Source: an uncultured Opitutia bacterium (GTDB taxonomy: Bacteria; Verrucomicrobiota; Verrucomicrobiia; Opitutales; Opitutaceae). Taken from it: 64,000 nt of DNA. Of this stretch, positions 26,159-39,157 are shown in pieces; the first letter of the stretch is position 1, and the number at the start of each line of letters is the position of its first letter. The notes beneath the pieces are model-generated. The model saw nothing but the letters and a program-made list of their open reading frames with translations, made no database searches and was not told the origin of the DNA. The stretch spans positions 1-64,000 of the forward strand of contig CAIONS010000027.1 in the NCBI GenBank assembly GCA_903859715.1. Direction: 5' to 3'. A program made the position numbers and the translations under genes.

Positions 26159-28734
26159 TGCTGCCCGCCTGCCACTTCCTCGGGATCACCGCGCTGGCCG
26201 TCATTGCCCTGCATGCAACGGCCGCGGAAGTTCCGCCGCGGTTCAACGGCGCCACGCCGCTGGAATGGTCGGAGCGGCTTGCGCAATCCGAGATGAAACG
26301 GCTCGGCCATTCGCTCGAGGCCGGGGTGGGCAAGGCGCGCTGGGACTACTCGCCGGGCGTTCTCGCCCTCTCGCTCGTCCGGCTCGGTGCGGTCACGGGC
26401 AACGAATCCTACACCCAGTTTGGCACCCGCGCGGTGGCCTCGCATGTCAATGCCGATGGCACGATCCAAGGCTACAAACTGGAGGACTATAGCGTCGACA
26501 ACCTCCCACCGGGCAAAGTGCTCCTTGCCGCGCTCGCCCGGGGAGAGCCGAACGCAGCCTACACCCAGGCGGTGCAGACCCTCCGCCAGCAAATGGCCGC
26601 CCAACCGCGGACCAGCGAGGGCGGCTTCTGGCACAAGCAGCGGTACCCGCACCAGATGTGGCTCGACGGCCTCTATATGGCGTCGCCCTTCCTCGCGCAG
26701 TACGCGGTGCTGTTCAAGGAGCCCGCGCTTTTCGATGACGTCGCGAAGCAGATCATTTTGATGGACCGCCACGCTTACGATCCCGCCACCGGTCTTTACT
26801 GGCACGGGTGGGATGAGGCCCGCGCCCAAAGCTGGGCCGACCCGAAGACCGGGGTCTCGCCGAATTTCTGGAGCCGGGCCATTGGCTGGTACGCGATGGC
26901 CATCGTGGACTCGCTTGACTACCTGCCTGCCGGCCAGCCTGAGATCGACCAACTCGTGGGCATTCTGCAGCGCGTATCCGAGGGGGCCGTCAAGTGGCAG
27001 GATCCCGCGACCGGCGAGTGGTGGCAGATTACGAATCTGGGCACCCGGCCGGGTAACTACCTTGAGGCGTCCGGCTCCGCGATGCTGGTCTACGCCATGG
27101 CGAAGGGCGTGAACCGGGGTTATCTTCCGCGCGAAAAATATCTGCCGGCCATCCTCAAGGGCTACGCCGGGCTCATCCATGAATTCGTCAAGGCCAACCC
27201 GGATGGCACGATCCGCCTGACGCAGATCTGCTCGGGCGCCGGTCTCGGCTACACCACGAACGCCGGGCGCCCGCGCGATGGCAGCTTCGGATATTACATC
27301 TCTGAGCCCGTCGTGGACAACGATCCCAAGGGCACGGGCCCCTTCATTCTCGCGGGCATGGAGGTTGAAAAACTCTTGTCCACGGCGAGCGCGCCCGTCG
27401 CCCTCCGCGGCTGGGATTCGCTGCCGGCGTTGCTCGCCCGGATCAAGGCGCCGGGATTTCCCGCGCATGATTTTCCCATCACCGCTTTCGGGGCGAAGCC
27501 CGGTGGCGACGTGACCGCAGCCCTGCGCGCGGCGATCGCCGCCTGCCATCAGGCGGGTGGCGGCCGGGTGATCGTGCCGGCCGGCGAGTGGCTGACGGGC
27601 GCGGTCCAGCTCCTGGGCAACGTCAACCTGCACCTCGCCGACGGCGCCACGCTCAAGTTTTCCACCCGGCCCGCGGACTATCCGGTGGTGTTCACCCGCT
27701 GGGAAGGCGTCGAGTGCCTGAATTACTCGGCCTTCATCTATGCGTTCGAACAGGAGAATATTGCCGTGACCGGCAAGGGCACGCTCGATGGCCGGGCCTC
27801 CGACGAGAACTGGTGGGGCTGGAACCAAAAGGCATCCGGCCGGCCCGTGAAACAAAAGGCGGCGCGCGACAAACTGAACGGGATGGGCGAGGCCGGCGTG
27901 CCGGTGGCGTCGCGCGTGATGGGTGAGGGGAGTTTTCTGCGGCCGAACTTCATCCAGACCTACCGCTGCAAAAATGTCCTCATCGAGGATGTGACGATCG
28001 TGCGCTCGCCCATGTGGGAACTGCACCCGGTGCTGTCGGAGAATGTCACAATCCGCGGCGTGCAGATCCACTCGCACGGCCCGAACAACGATGGCTGCGA
28101 TCCCGAATCGTCGCGGGACGTGCTGATTGAGGACTGTGTGTTCGACACGGGGGATGACTGCATCGCGATCAAGTCCGGCCGCAACAGCGACGGCCGGCGG
28201 GTGAATGTCCCGAGCGAGAACCTGGTCATCCGCCACTGCCGGATGATGGACGGCCATGGCGGCGTGTGCATCGGCAGCGAAATTTCCGGCGGTTGCCGCA
28301 ACGTTTTCGTCGAGGATTGCAAGATGGACAGCCCGAGCCTGGACCGCGCGCTCCGCCTCAAGTCCAACGCGCAGCGTGGCGGTGTGATCGAGAATGTCTT
28401 CATGCGCTCGGTCGACGTGGGACAGCTGGCCGAGGCCGTCCTGACCATCGACCTGCTTTACGAGGAGGGCGCGGCGGGATCGTATCCGCCCGTGGTGCGC
28501 AACGTGCAGCTGGACCATGTCACCAGCCGCGCGAGCCCGCGCGTGATGTGGATCGCGGGCTTCCCCGGCGCTGTCATCACCGGGGTAAAATTCACCGACA
28601 GTACGTTCCGCGGCCTGACCGCCACCGACCGGATTGAAGGCGCCGGCAGCATCAGCCTGGACAACGTCACGGTTGAACCCGCCGCGAAAGGCCGCAGCCG
28701 CAATTACAACGCGATGCCGGCGCCAACCCCATGA
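26158..28734 (+). CDS. Two-domain pectinase: GH105 unsaturated glucuronyl/galacturonyl hydrolase + GH28 polygalacturonase
   Basis: An 858-residue fusion with a signal peptide (about 1-23). Residues about 35-410 form an (alpha/alpha)6 GH105 domain; Asp170 in MWLDGLYMASPF is the expected catalytic aspartate, and SRAIGWYAMA follows. Residues about 437-850 form a GH28 beta-helix starting FPITAFGAKPGGD. GH28 catalytic motifs are NNDGCDPESS, DTGDDCIAIKSG (Asp666 and Asp667), GHGG (His700) and RLKSNAQRGG. It would cleave polygalacturonan or rhamnogalacturonan and remove unsaturated uronates in one secreted enzyme. ATG overlaps the previous stop; its own stop overlaps the transporter start by 4 bp. 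Confidence 0.9.
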   Translation: MLPACHFLGITALAVIALHATAAEVPPRFNGATPLEWSERLAQSEMKRLGHSLEAGVGKARWDYSPGVLALSLVRLGAVTGNESYTQFGTRAVASHVNADGTIQGYKLEDYSVDNLPPGKVLLAALARGEPNAAYTQAVQTLRQQMAAQPRTSEGGFWHKQRYPHQMWLDGLYMASPFLAQYAVLFKEPALFDDVAKQIILMDRHAYDPATGLYWHGWDEARAQSWADPKTGVSPNFWSRAIGWYAMAIVDSLDYLPAGQPEIDQLVGILQRVSEGAVKWQDPATGEWWQITNLGTRPGNYLEASGSAMLVYAMAKGVNRGYLPREKYLPAILKGYAGLIHEFVKANPDGTIRLTQICSGAGLGYTTNAGRPRDGSFGYYISEPVVDNDPKGTGPFILAGMEVEKLLSTASAPVALRGWDSLPALLARIKAPGFPAHDFPITAFGAKPGGDVTAALRAAIAACHQAGGGRVIVPAGEWLTGAVQLLGNVNLHLADGATLKFSTRPADYPVVFTRWEGVECLNYSAFIYAFEQENIAVTGKGTLDGRASDENWWGWNQKASGRPVKQKAARDKLNGMGEAGVPVASRVMGEGSFLRPNFIQTYRCKNVLIEDVTIVRSPMWELHPVLSENVTIRGVQIHSHGPNNDGCDPESSRDVLIEDCVFDTGDDCIAIKSGRNSDGRRVNVPSENLVIRHCRMMDGHGGVCIGSEISGGCRNVFVEDCKMDSPSLDRALRLKSNAQRGGVIENVFMRSVDVGQLAEAVLTIDLLYEEGAAGSYPPVVRNVQLDHVTSRASPRVMWIAGFPGAVITGVKFTDSTFRGLTATDRIEGAGSISLDNVTVEPAAKGRSRNYNAMPAPTP

Positions 28735-30029
28735 GCACGGTGGCAAGCCCGATCTCCGCTACGACCGGCCGGTACCGCTGGGTTATCTGCGCCCTGCTGT
28801 TCGCCGCGACCACGGTCAATTACATGGACCGGCAGATCCTGTCGCTGATCAAGCCGATCCTGGACGACCAGTTGCATTGGTCCAACGCGCAGTTTGGCTA
28901 CGTCAATTCCGCCTTCCAGGGTGCGTATGCCGCCGGGCTCCTGTGCTTCGGCTGGTTCATCGACCGGTATGGCACCAAGCTCGGCTATGCCGTCTCCATC
29001 GCTGCCTGGAGCGTGGCCGCGATGGGTCATGCGCTGGTTTTTTCCATCGGGGGCTTCTTGGTGGCGCGGGTGGCGCTGGGGCTGGGCGAAGGCGGCAATT
29101 TCCCCTCGGCCATCAAGGCGGTCGCGCTCTGGTTTCCCCGGCGCGAGCGGGCGTTGGCCACGAGCATCTTCAACTCCGGCGCCAACGTCGGCGCCATCGT
29201 CGCTCCCGCCGTCGTTCCCTGGATCGCGCTCACGTGGGGCTGGCATTATGCCTTTATCGCTGCGGGCGTGGCCGGCCTGGTCTGGTTGTTTTTCTGGATC
29301 CCATTCTACAACGTCCCGGAGAAAATCGCGCGCCTCGATCCCGCCGAGCTGGCGCTGATCCGCAGCGACCGCGACGGGTCCCCGGCCGAAAAAATTCCCT
29401 GGCTCCGCCTGCTGGCCTACCGCCAGACGTGGTCCTTCATCGTGGCGAAATTCCTGACCGACCCGGTGTGGTGGTTCTTTCTGATCTGGCTGCCGGACTA
29501 TTTCAAAAAAACCCGCGGCCTCGATATCAAGAACAGCTGGGTGCACCTCGTGAGCATCTACTCGGTCGTCACCGTGCTGAGTATTTTCGGAGGCTGGGTG
29601 ACGGGGCACCTGGCCAAGTCCGGCTGGACGGTCACCCGGGCGCGCCAGACCGGCATGTTCATCTTCGCGCTCTGCACGCTGCCCATCCTCGTGGTCACGC
29701 AGGTGGGCGATTGGACCGCGGTGCTGCTGATCGGTCTGGCCGGCGCGGCCCACCAGGCGTGGTCGGCGAACCTTTACACGACGGTCTCTGACATGTTTCC
29801 CAAGAACGCCATCGCGTCGGTCATCGGGATCGGCGGCATGGCGGGATCGGTCGGCGGCATGCTTTTTCCCATCTATTCCGGCAAGCTGTTGGACCGCTTC
29901 ACCGCGGCCGGCAACGTGACGGCCGGTTATGCCGTGCTGTTCGGCATCTGTGCGTGCGCGTACCTCGTGACCTTCGTGCTGCACCACCTCCTGGCGCCCA
30001 AGTTTGAGCAGATGAAACTGACCGCATGA
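28731..30029 (+). CDS. MFS transporter, ExuT/GudP-like (hexuronate uptake)
   Basis: A 432-residue major-facilitator protein with about 12 membrane helices. VNYMDRQILSLIKP, LGLGEGGNFPSAIKAVALWF and SIFNSGANVGAI match the anion:cation symporter group that imports hexuronates and sugar acids. Placed in a pectin operon, galacturonate or an unsaturated uronate is the likely cargo. Start and stop each overlap the neighbour by 4 bp (ATGA), so translation is coupled on both sides. Confidence 0.88.
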   Translation: MSTVASPISATTGRYRWVICALLFAATTVNYMDRQILSLIKPILDDQLHWSNAQFGYVNSAFQGAYAAGLLCFGWFIDRYGTKLGYAVSIAAWSVAAMGHALVFSIGGFLVARVALGLGEGGNFPSAIKAVALWFPRRERALATSIFNSGANVGAIVAPAVVPWIALTWGWHYAFIAAGVAGLVWLFFWIPFYNVPEKIARLDPAELALIRSDRDGSPAEKIPWLRLLAYRQTWSFIVAKFLTDPVWWFFLIWLPDYFKKTRGLDIKNSWVHLVSIYSVVTVLSIFGGWVTGHLAKSGWTVTRARQTGMFIFALCTLPILVVTQVGDWTAVLLIGLAGAAHQAWSANLYTTVSDMFPKNAIASVIGIGGMAGSVGGMLFPIYSGKLLDRFTAAGNVTAGYAVLFGICACAYLVTFVLHHLLAPKFEQMKLTA

Positions 30030-31786
30030 GCGGCCGCCTGTCCATGGCCTGCCGTGTGATCGCGATCCTGTTCGTTGCGCTGCTGTCTGTCGTTCGGGCG
30101 GCGCCGCCCAAGGCCGATGCCGTCGTCGCCGCTGACGGCTCCGGCGAGTTCCGGTCCGTGCAGGAGGCCATCAGTGCGGCCCCGATGCGCACCGCCGCCA
30201 CGGATCCGTCGTGGGTCATCTTCGTGAAGGCCGGCACCTACCGGGAGCGCGTTTACGTGCAGCGGGAACGCGGGAACATCACGGTGCGCGGCGAGGATGC
30301 GGCCAGGACCGTCATCACGTATGATCTCAACGCGAATCTGCCCGGGCCCGACGGCCGGCCCATCGGCACTTTCCGCACGCCCACGGTGCAGGTCGACGGC
30401 GATGGCATGGTGTGGGAAAACCTCACGATCGCCAATGGCGCGGGACCCGTGGGCCAGGCGGTGGCGCTGCGGGTGGACGGCGACCGCGTGATTTTCCGCC
30501 ACTGCCGGTTTCTGGGCTGGCAGGACACGATCCTGGTGAACCGCGGGCGGCAGTATTTCGCCGACTGTTACATTGAGGGCCACGTGGATTTCATCTTTGG
30601 CGCGGCGACGGCGTATTTTGACCGCTGCCAGATCCACTGCCTCAAAGACGGCTACATCACCGCGGCCTCCACGCCGGAAGGCCAGCCGTACGGACTGGTT
30701 TTTGCCGATGGCAGCATCACGGGCGCACCCGGCGTAAAAACCTATCTCGGCCGGCCGTGGCGCGATTTCGCGCGGACGGTGTTTGTCCGTACCGCGCTGT
30801 CCGAGGTCGTGCGGCCGGAGGGCTGGTACAACTGGAAGCGTCCGGCGGCGGAAGCGACCGTGCACTATGGCGAATTTGCCTGCACCGGCCCGGGGGCCGC
30901 CCCGGCGCGGCGCGTGGCCTGGGCGCAGAAGCTGGAGTCGGGCGACTCGTCGCGGTTCACGCCGGAGGCCGTGCTGGCCGGAGCCGATGACTGGCGGCCG
31001 GCGGGCGGCCCGACGCTGCATTTCGCCGGCGACTCGACGATGGCCGACAAGCCCGACCTGGATTATCCGGAACGGGGCTGGGGCCAGCTGTTCCGCGAGC
31101 TGGTCCAGCCGCCGCTCCGCTTCATCAACCACGCGGTGAATGGACGCAGCACCCGGTCCTTCCGCGCGCTGGGCCACTGGGACCGCCTGCTTGCCGCACT
31201 CGCGCCCGGCGACTGGGTGCTGATCCAGTTCGGTCACAACGATGCGAAGAAGGACGACCCGTCCCGTTACACCGATCCGGCCACCGATTACCGCGACAAC
31301 CTGCGGCGGTTTGTGGACGAGGTGCGGGCCCGTGGGGCTCATCCGATCCTGGCCACCCCGGTCGTGCGCCGCCAGTGGAGTACGGCGGGCGTGCTCGAGG
31401 ATTCCCACGGTCCCTATCTTGTCGCGGTGCGGGCCGTCGCAGCCGAGAAAAAAGTGCCGCTTCTGGACCTTGAGGCGCTCACGCGGGAGCAGGTGACCCG
31501 GCTTGGTCCCGCCGGCTCCAAGACACTTTACCTGAACTACGAACCCGGTGAGCTTCCCCGGCTGCCCGAGGGCAAGCATGACAACACCCATTTCAATACC
31601 GCCGGGGCCCGCTTGGTGGCCGCGCTGACCGTCCGCGAGCTGCGGCGCATGCAGTTGCCGTTCGCGGACCATCTGACCATGCCGGCGACTTCTCCCTGGA
31701 TTTCCGATCTCGGCGACAGCATCCACCGCAATCCCGCGCGGCCCGCCGATTATTTTGCGTGGTTTCACGTCGAGCCTCCCTCATGA
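30026..31786 (+). CDS. Two-domain esterase: CE8 pectin methylesterase + CE12 SGNH rhamnogalacturonan acetylesterase
   Basis: A 586-residue secreted fusion with a signal peptide (about 1-25). Residues about 32-310 form a CE8 beta-helix: FLGWQDTI (Asp167), GHVDFIFG (Asp188) and YLGRPW (Arg243) are catalytic. Residues about 328-570 form an SGNH hydrolase of CE12 type: [10 protein letters not shown] (Ser337), IQFGHND, and DNTHFN with Asp519 and His522. It would remove methyl esters from homogalacturonan and acetyl groups from rhamnogalacturonan, exposing substrate for the GH28/GH105 enzyme. It overlaps the transporter gene by 4 bp. Confidence 0.9.
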   Translation: MSGRLSMACRVIAILFVALLSVVRAAPPKADAVVAADGSGEFRSVQEAISAAPMRTAATDPSWVIFVKAGTYRERVYVQRERGNITVRGEDAARTVITYDLNANLPGPDGRPIGTFRTPTVQVDGDGMVWENLTIANGAGPVGQAVALRVDGDRVIFRHCRFLGWQDTILVNRGRQYFADCYIEGHVDFIFGAATAYFDRCQIHCLKDGYITAASTPEGQPYGLVFADGSITGAPGVKTYLGRPWRDFARTVFVRTALSEVVRPEGWYNWKRPAAEATVHYGEFACTGPGAAPARRVAWAQKLESGDSSRFTPEAVLAGADDWRPAGGPTLHFAGDSTMADKPDLDYPERGWGQLFRELVQPPLRFINHAVNGRSTRSFRALGHWDRLLAALAPGDWVLIQFGHNDAKKDDPSRYTDPATDYRDNLRRFVDEVRARGAHPILATPVVRRQWSTAGVLEDSHGPYLVAVRAVAAEKKVPLLDLEALTREQVTRLGPAGSKTLYLNYEPGELPRLPEGKHDNTHFNTAGARLVAALTVRELRRMQLPFADHLTMPATSPWISDLGDSIHRNPARPADYFAWFHVEPPS

Positions 31787-31796
31787 TGCGGATCCT

Positions 31797-32585
31797 ATGA
31801 ATTCGTCCCAGTACCTCGAGTCGCTGTTTGGTCTTTCCGGCAAAGTGGCCCTGGTCATCGGCGGCACCGGCGAACTTTGCGGTGCCATGGCCGAGGGCCT
31901 CGCCGGCGCCGGCGCCGAGGTGGTGCTGGTCGGGCGCAGCGCGGAGAAGGCCGCGGCCCGGCTCGCGCGGATCGCGGCGGCGGGCGGGCGGGGCTGGTTC
32001 CACGCCGCCGAGGCCACGAGCAAGGCGGAGCTGGAAAAGCTGCGCGACGCCGTCCTGAAAAAATCCGGCCGCATTGACATCGTCATCAACGGCGCGGGCA
32101 TCAACTCCCCCACGCCGTTCCTCGACATCACCGAGGAGGAGTTTGACCGCATCGTGCGCGTCAACTTCAAGGGCGTGTTCCTCGGCTGCCAGGTTTTCGG
32201 CAAGTATCTCGTCGACCGCGGCCAGGGCGGCTCGATCATCAACCTCGGCTCGATGTCCGGCGTCGTCCCGCTCTCGCGCGTGTTCACCTACTCTGCGACG
32301 AAGGGGGCCGTGCATAACCTCTCGCTCAACCTGGCCCGCGAGTGGGCGCCGCACAAGGTCCGCGTCAATGTGATCGTCCCCGGTTTTTTTCCCGCCGAGC
32401 AGAACAGGAAGGTGCTCACCCCCGACCGCGTCGCCAGCATCATGGGCCACACGCCGATGAAGCGTTTCGGCGAGGCGCGCGAGCTCATCGGTGCGACGCT
32501 GCTGCTGGCGAGCGATGCTGCCGGGTCGTTCATCACCGGCGAGGAACTCATCGTCGACGGCGGTTACCACGCGATGACGATCTGA
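31797..32585 (+). CDS. SDR oxidoreductase, mannonate/fructuronate reductase-like
   Basis: A 262-residue SDR with a slightly variant nucleotide loop ([15 protein letters not shown]), [11 protein letters not shown], and [14 protein letters not shown] with catalytic Tyr and Lys. The sequence, particularly GGTGxL with AMAEGLA, resembles the SDR-type D-mannonate oxidoreductases that replace UxuB in some bacteria. That would link hexuronate import to the KDG route. ATG 31797 lies 10 bp after the esterase gene. This is the last gene of the operon. Substrate assignment is moderate; the SDR fold is certain. Confidence 0.75.
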   Translation: MNSSQYLESLFGLSGKVALVIGGTGELCGAMAEGLAGAGAEVVLVGRSAEKAAARLARIAAAGGRGWFHAAEATSKAELEKLRDAVLKKSGRIDIVINGAGINSPTPFLDITEEEFDRIVRVNFKGVFLGCQVFGKYLVDRGQGGSIINLGSMSGVVPLSRVFTYSATKGAVHNLSLNLAREWAPHKVRVNVIVPGFFPAEQNRKVLTPDRVASIMGHTPMKRFGEARELIGATLLLASDAAGSFITGEELIVDGGYHAMTI

Positions 32586-32763
32586 GCGTGTTTTTAGCCG
32601 CAAAGTACGCGAAGGTCTTCGGCGCCACCTGCTGCCTCGAATTCGATCCGGCGTACCGCCAAAGGACCTGGACTCGAACGATCCATTTGGGGATTTGACG
32701 ACAAGGCGCCGGGATCCTCTTCGGATTTCGCGCTTCAGCCTTCGAACTTCCAGCGCAACGCGC

Positions 32764-32837
32764 TGGAGCGGGTGGACGGAATCGAACCGACGATACCTCT
32801 TTGGAAGAGAGGAGTTTTACCACTAAACTACACCCGC
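32764..32837 (-). tRNA. tRNA-Gly (anticodon TCC)
   Basis: A complete 74-nt cloverleaf including encoded CCA: acceptor stem GCGGGTG with CACCCGC, D-loop GTTTAGTGGTAAAAC, anticodon arm CCTCT-CTTCCAA-AGAGG, T-arm around GGTTCGATTCC. The anticodon TCC reads GGA and GGG glycine codons. Confidence 0.95.
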
Positions 32838-32911
32838 GGAACGGCCGGGGCAGCTTCGGCGCTCGCCCGAGAGGGGGTCAAGCTTGCGTTCAGCCTCCTC
32901 AAGCATGGATT

Positions 32912-32983
32912 GTAGCCGCCGACGTAAGGAGACTGGGTTTTTTGTGCCCTGTCATAACCCAGCCTCCTCAAGCCGGCTGCTAC
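32912..32983. repeat. Inverted pair of GTAG-hairpin elements, family A (diverged)
   Basis: The left unit starts GTAGCCGCCGACG (32912) and the right unit ends GGCTGCTAC (32983). A partial third unit (CAGCCTCCTCAAGC) precedes it at about 32891-32904. It lies between the tRNA-Gly gene and the secretion gene. Confidence 0.8.
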
Positions 32984-33100
32984 CCGGCGTAAGGCACGCG
33001 CTTGTTTCACGCCCGCCTGCCCCGCCTCTCAATTTTTTTACCGCCCGGCGCTGGAAATGAGGTTGCGGGAATGGGATCGGGGCGTTTGCCTGAGGCCGCT

Positions 33101-34267
33101 ATGGCAATCATTTCGTCCGCCTCAGGTTCCGCCGGATCACTCCAGGACGCGCAGAAGGGCCGCACCAATGTGAAGACGGCTCAGGCGCTGGCGAAGATGA
33201 AGGCGCTCGAGAAGAAGGCGAAGAAGTACAAGCTGCCCATGGGCTAGCTGGCCATCTTCACGCAGCAGCTGGCCTCGCTGCTCACCGCCGGCCTGCCGTT
33301 GGTGCAGTGCCTTGAGGCGCTGCAGGACCAGACCGAGGACCAGTGCTTCCGGATCGTCATCCGCGATGTGCGCGCGGACATTTCCTCGGGTAACTCCTTC
33401 TCTTCGGCGGTCCGGAAATTCCCCAATTCCTTCAACACCCTGTTCGTCTCGATGGTGGAGGCAGGCGAGGCGAGCGGCGCGGAAATTTTGATGAAGGTCG
33501 CGGGCTATTTCGAGTCCACGGTCAAGCTGACCAAGAAGGTCAAGTCCGCCATGACCTACCCGATCGCGGTCATCGGCCTCGCGGTCGCGCTGGTGAACGT
33601 GCTGCTGATCTTCGTGATTCCCGTGTTCGCGGCCATGTTCGCCGACTTCGGCGCCAAGCTGCCGGCGCCCACGCAGTTCCTCATCGATCTCTCGAACTTC
33701 ATGAAGAAGTGGTGGTGGCTGATCGGCGCCAGCGTCTATGGCATCTACTGGGCCGGCGGCAAATTCATCGCGACGCCCAACGGCCGCCGCCAGAAGGACA
33801 AGTTCCTCGTGAAGGCGCCCATCTTCGGCAATCTCGTCCACAAGATCGCCCTGTCCCGCTTCTGCCGCACGTATGCGACCCTCATCCGTTCCGGCGTGCC
33901 CATCCTCCGCACCCTTGAGATCGTCTCCGCGGCGAGCAACAAGGTGCAGATCGAGGATGCCTGCCAGGAAATCGCCAAGCATGTCAGCCAAGGCGGCCAG
34001 GTCTCCGAGGTGCTGGCGGCCAATCCCTTTTTCCCGCCGATGATGAAGCACATGGTCAAGGCCGGTGAGGCCACCGGCAACGTCGACGGCATGATGACCA
34101 AGATCGCCGATTTTTATGACGTGGAGTGCGAAGCGACGGTCTCTGCGCTCACCTCGCTGATCGAGCCGCTGCTGATCGTGTTCCTCGGTGTGGTCGTGGG
34201 CGGCATCGTCATGGCGATGTTCCTGCCGATCTTCCAACTGGGTGCCGTCGCCGGCGGCCTGCAGTAA
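33101..34267 (+). pseudogene. Type II secretion/type IV pilus platform protein (GspF/PilC), interrupted by an in-frame TAG at codon 49
   Basis: One continuous frame runs from ATG 33101 to 34267 except for TAG at 33245-33247. Before it are 48 residues ending AKKYKLPMG; after it comes LAIFTQQLASLLTAGLPLVQ, the usual start of the first T2SF domain. Both T2SF halves are intact, with membrane helices at AVIGLAVALVNVLLIFVIPV, the WWWLIG region and the C-terminal LLIVFLGVVVGGIVMAMF. The family normally has a polar residue where the stop lies, and CAG (Gln) to TAG is a single change. Translation could restart at CTG, TTG or GTG codons at 33248-33302, but no ribosome site is evident. It may be a recent nonsense mutation, a sequencing error or a truncated functional form. 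Confidence 0.75.
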
Positions 34268-34325
34268 AAACCCCTGCGCCGCCGATTGACTTCGCTCCGC
34301 CTTGGTGGCGAAGCTCTCGTTTCCC

Positions 34326-35582
34326 ATGCCTTCCGTCCTAATCGTCGACGACCTCCTCTCGATTCACGAGATGCTGGAGGCGGTCATCCAGCCCACGGGG
34401 TTTGTCACGTCCTTCGCCACCGATGGTGAAAAGGCCCTCGTCCGCTACAAGAACGAGAAATTCGACCTGGTCCTGGCGGACATCGACATGAAGCCGATGG
34501 ACGGCATCACGCTGCTCAAGCAGCTCAAGCTCTACGATCCGAACTCGATCATCATCATCATGACGGCCTATGCCAGCACCGAGAGCGCGGTGCAGGCGTT
34601 GAAATTCGGGGCGTTTGACTACCTGCAAAAACCCTTCCGGGTCGACGAGCTGATCGCCACGCTCCGGCGCGGCATCGAGTTCAAGCAGTTCCAGACCGAG
34701 CGCGCGCAAACGGGCATGGTCCCGATCGCCCGGACCGAGGACCTCGAGGGCCGGCTGATCGGCCAGAGCGCCGCGATCAAGAAACTCATCCAGCAGATCA
34801 AGAAGCTCGTCGTGGTGCGCACGCCAGTGTTGCTGCAGGGCGAGAATGGCACCGGCAAGATCGCCGTGGCCGAAATCCTCCACGCCGCGAGCGGGACACC
34901 CGAGACGCAGTTCGTGCGCATCGACTGCTCGCTCAGTTCCGAGGCGAGCTTTCGCGAGGGCGTGCTGGGCCAGAACGGGACGGGCGGCGCCTGGGTGCAG
35001 CAGGCCAAGGGCGGCACGCTTTTCCTCCAGCACCTGCAATGTCTCTCCCTGACGGTGCAAAAGGAGCTGGTGAGCGTGCTGCGGAACACCGCGCACGGCT
35101 TCCGACTGATCTGCACGACGACCGAGGATCTGGAAAAAATGTCCGACGAGGGGCGGTTCCATGACGAACTGTTCTACCGCGTGGCGTCGCTGCCCGTGCT
35201 GATGCCGCCGCTGCGCGACCGGCCCGAGGACATCCCGCTGATCGTCAAAAAATACGCTTCGAAGGCGGCCAATCCGCATTTCGACGCGAACCTGATCGAG
35301 TTTACCGACGACGCCATGGCCGTGCTCACGGCCTATCACTGGCCGGGCAACCTGACCGAACTTTTCCAAGTCATCTCCAAGGTAGCCGCGAGCACCGAGA
35401 CCCGCGTGATCACTTCCGAGCAGCTGCCCCTGCGGCTGCGCGAACTGAAGCATTGGCCGTCGCTGTCCGAGTACCTGGCCGGCCAGGAAAAGCAGTACAT
35501 CGACCTCGTGCTCCACGTCTGTCGCGACGACAAGGCCGCGGCCGCCAAAGTGCTGGGTGTCGACATCGCCAAGTTGGGATAA
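34326..35582 (+). CDS. Response regulator with degenerate NtrC-like AAA+ domain
   Basis: A 418-residue protein. The receiver domain (1-120) has Asp8, Asp9, phospho-acceptor Asp52, Thr in MTAYAS and Lys in LQKPF, all intact. The central AAA+ domain has Walker A GENGTGK, but the Walker B region reads GGTLFLQHL instead of GGTLFLDE. The GAFTGA loop needed to contact sigma-54 is absent (GQNGTGGAW there). The Fis-type helix-turn-helix at the end stops at KVLGVDIAKLG, shorter than usual. It probably cannot activate sigma-54 promoters and may act by receiver-controlled binding. It lies 58 bp after the GspF/PilC gene. Confidence 0.8.
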   Translation: MPSVLIVDDLLSIHEMLEAVIQPTGFVTSFATDGEKALVRYKNEKFDLVLADIDMKPMDGITLLKQLKLYDPNSIIIIMTAYASTESAVQALKFGAFDYLQKPFRVDELIATLRRGIEFKQFQTERAQTGMVPIARTEDLEGRLIGQSAAIKKLIQQIKKLVVVRTPVLLQGENGTGKIAVAEILHAASGTPETQFVRIDCSLSSEASFREGVLGQNGTGGAWVQQAKGGTLFLQHLQCLSLTVQKELVSVLRNTAHGFRLICTTTEDLEKMSDEGRFHDELFYRVASLPVLMPPLRDRPEDIPLIVKKYASKAANPHFDANLIEFTDDAMAVLTAYHWPGNLTELFQVISKVAASTETRVITSEQLPLRLRELKHWPSLSEYLAGQEKQYIDLVLHVCRDDKAAAAKVLGVDIAKLG

Positions 35583-35619
35583 GCCGCCGCGCGGCGGAGA
35601 AGGGAAGACGGCTGAAAAT

Positions 35620-35644
35620 GTAGGGCAGGGTCGCTGACCCCGCC
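35620..35644 (+). repeat. Single GTAG-hairpin element, family B
   Basis: GTAGGGC then GGGTC-GCT-GACCC hairpin, without the inverted partner seen at 4143-4233. It lies in the gap after the response-regulator gene. The palindrome CCGCCGCGCGGCGG (35584-35597) lies just upstream. Confidence 0.8.
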
Positions 35645-35704
35645 GGCTTCGGCACTGCCAAGCGGCGGGCTTCCTTTCTCCCTCCTCCTTTCTCCCCGTT
35701 CCCC

Positions 35705-35748
35705 AGCGCGAATCCGCCCAAACCGGGAGGTTTGGGCCGATTCGCGCT
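35705..35748 (+). promoter_or_regulatory. 20-bp hairpin in the carB leader
   Basis: AGCGCGAATCCGCCCAAACC (35705-35724) pairs with 35729-35748 around GGGA with one mismatch. It ends 55 bp before the carB start. It could be a terminator, an attenuator or an RNA-stabilising stem; there is only a weak T run (GTTTCCC) after it. Confidence 0.5.
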
Positions 35749-35803
35749 GTTTCCCGCTTGCCGGACGTTTCGGCGCCGCCAACCCTCGCGGGCGCTCACG
35801 TCC

Positions 35804-39040
<3,237 letters not shown>

Positions 39041-39046
39041 GGCCGT

Positions 39047-39139
39047 TTGTCATTCTGAACAAAGTGAAGAATCCAGTTGGACCCCGCCGAAGCCCGCCGC
39101 GAAATCCCACTGGATCCTTCGTTGCACTCAGGATGACAA
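39047..39139. repeat. Palindromic repeat, family E (GTCATTCTGA type)
   Basis: Left arm TTGTCATTCTGAACAAAGTG and an imperfect inverted right arm ending CTCAGGATGACAA flank a GC-rich middle. A second copy is at 53065-53219. The core GTCATCCTGAG..CGAAGGATC is a repeat type seen in many environmental bacteria. It lies 6 bp after the carB stop. Confidence 0.75.
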
Positions 39140-39157
39140 CCAGGGATTGATTCCCCC

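Noticed and set aside
26092-28746. Long minus-strand open frame opposite the GH105-GH28 gene
   Set aside because: Shadow of a well-supported glycoside hydrolase fusion.
32645-32680. T-arm-like text (GACTCGAAC) suggesting a second tRNA beside tRNA-Gly
   Set aside because: The stem around the T loop does not pair and no anticodon or acceptor arms can be placed; it could at most be a tRNA remnant.
33101-34267. TAG in the GspF/PilC gene read as pyrrolysine
   Set aside because: No pyl genes or context are present and the family has no reason for Pyl; mutation, re-initiation or error is simpler.
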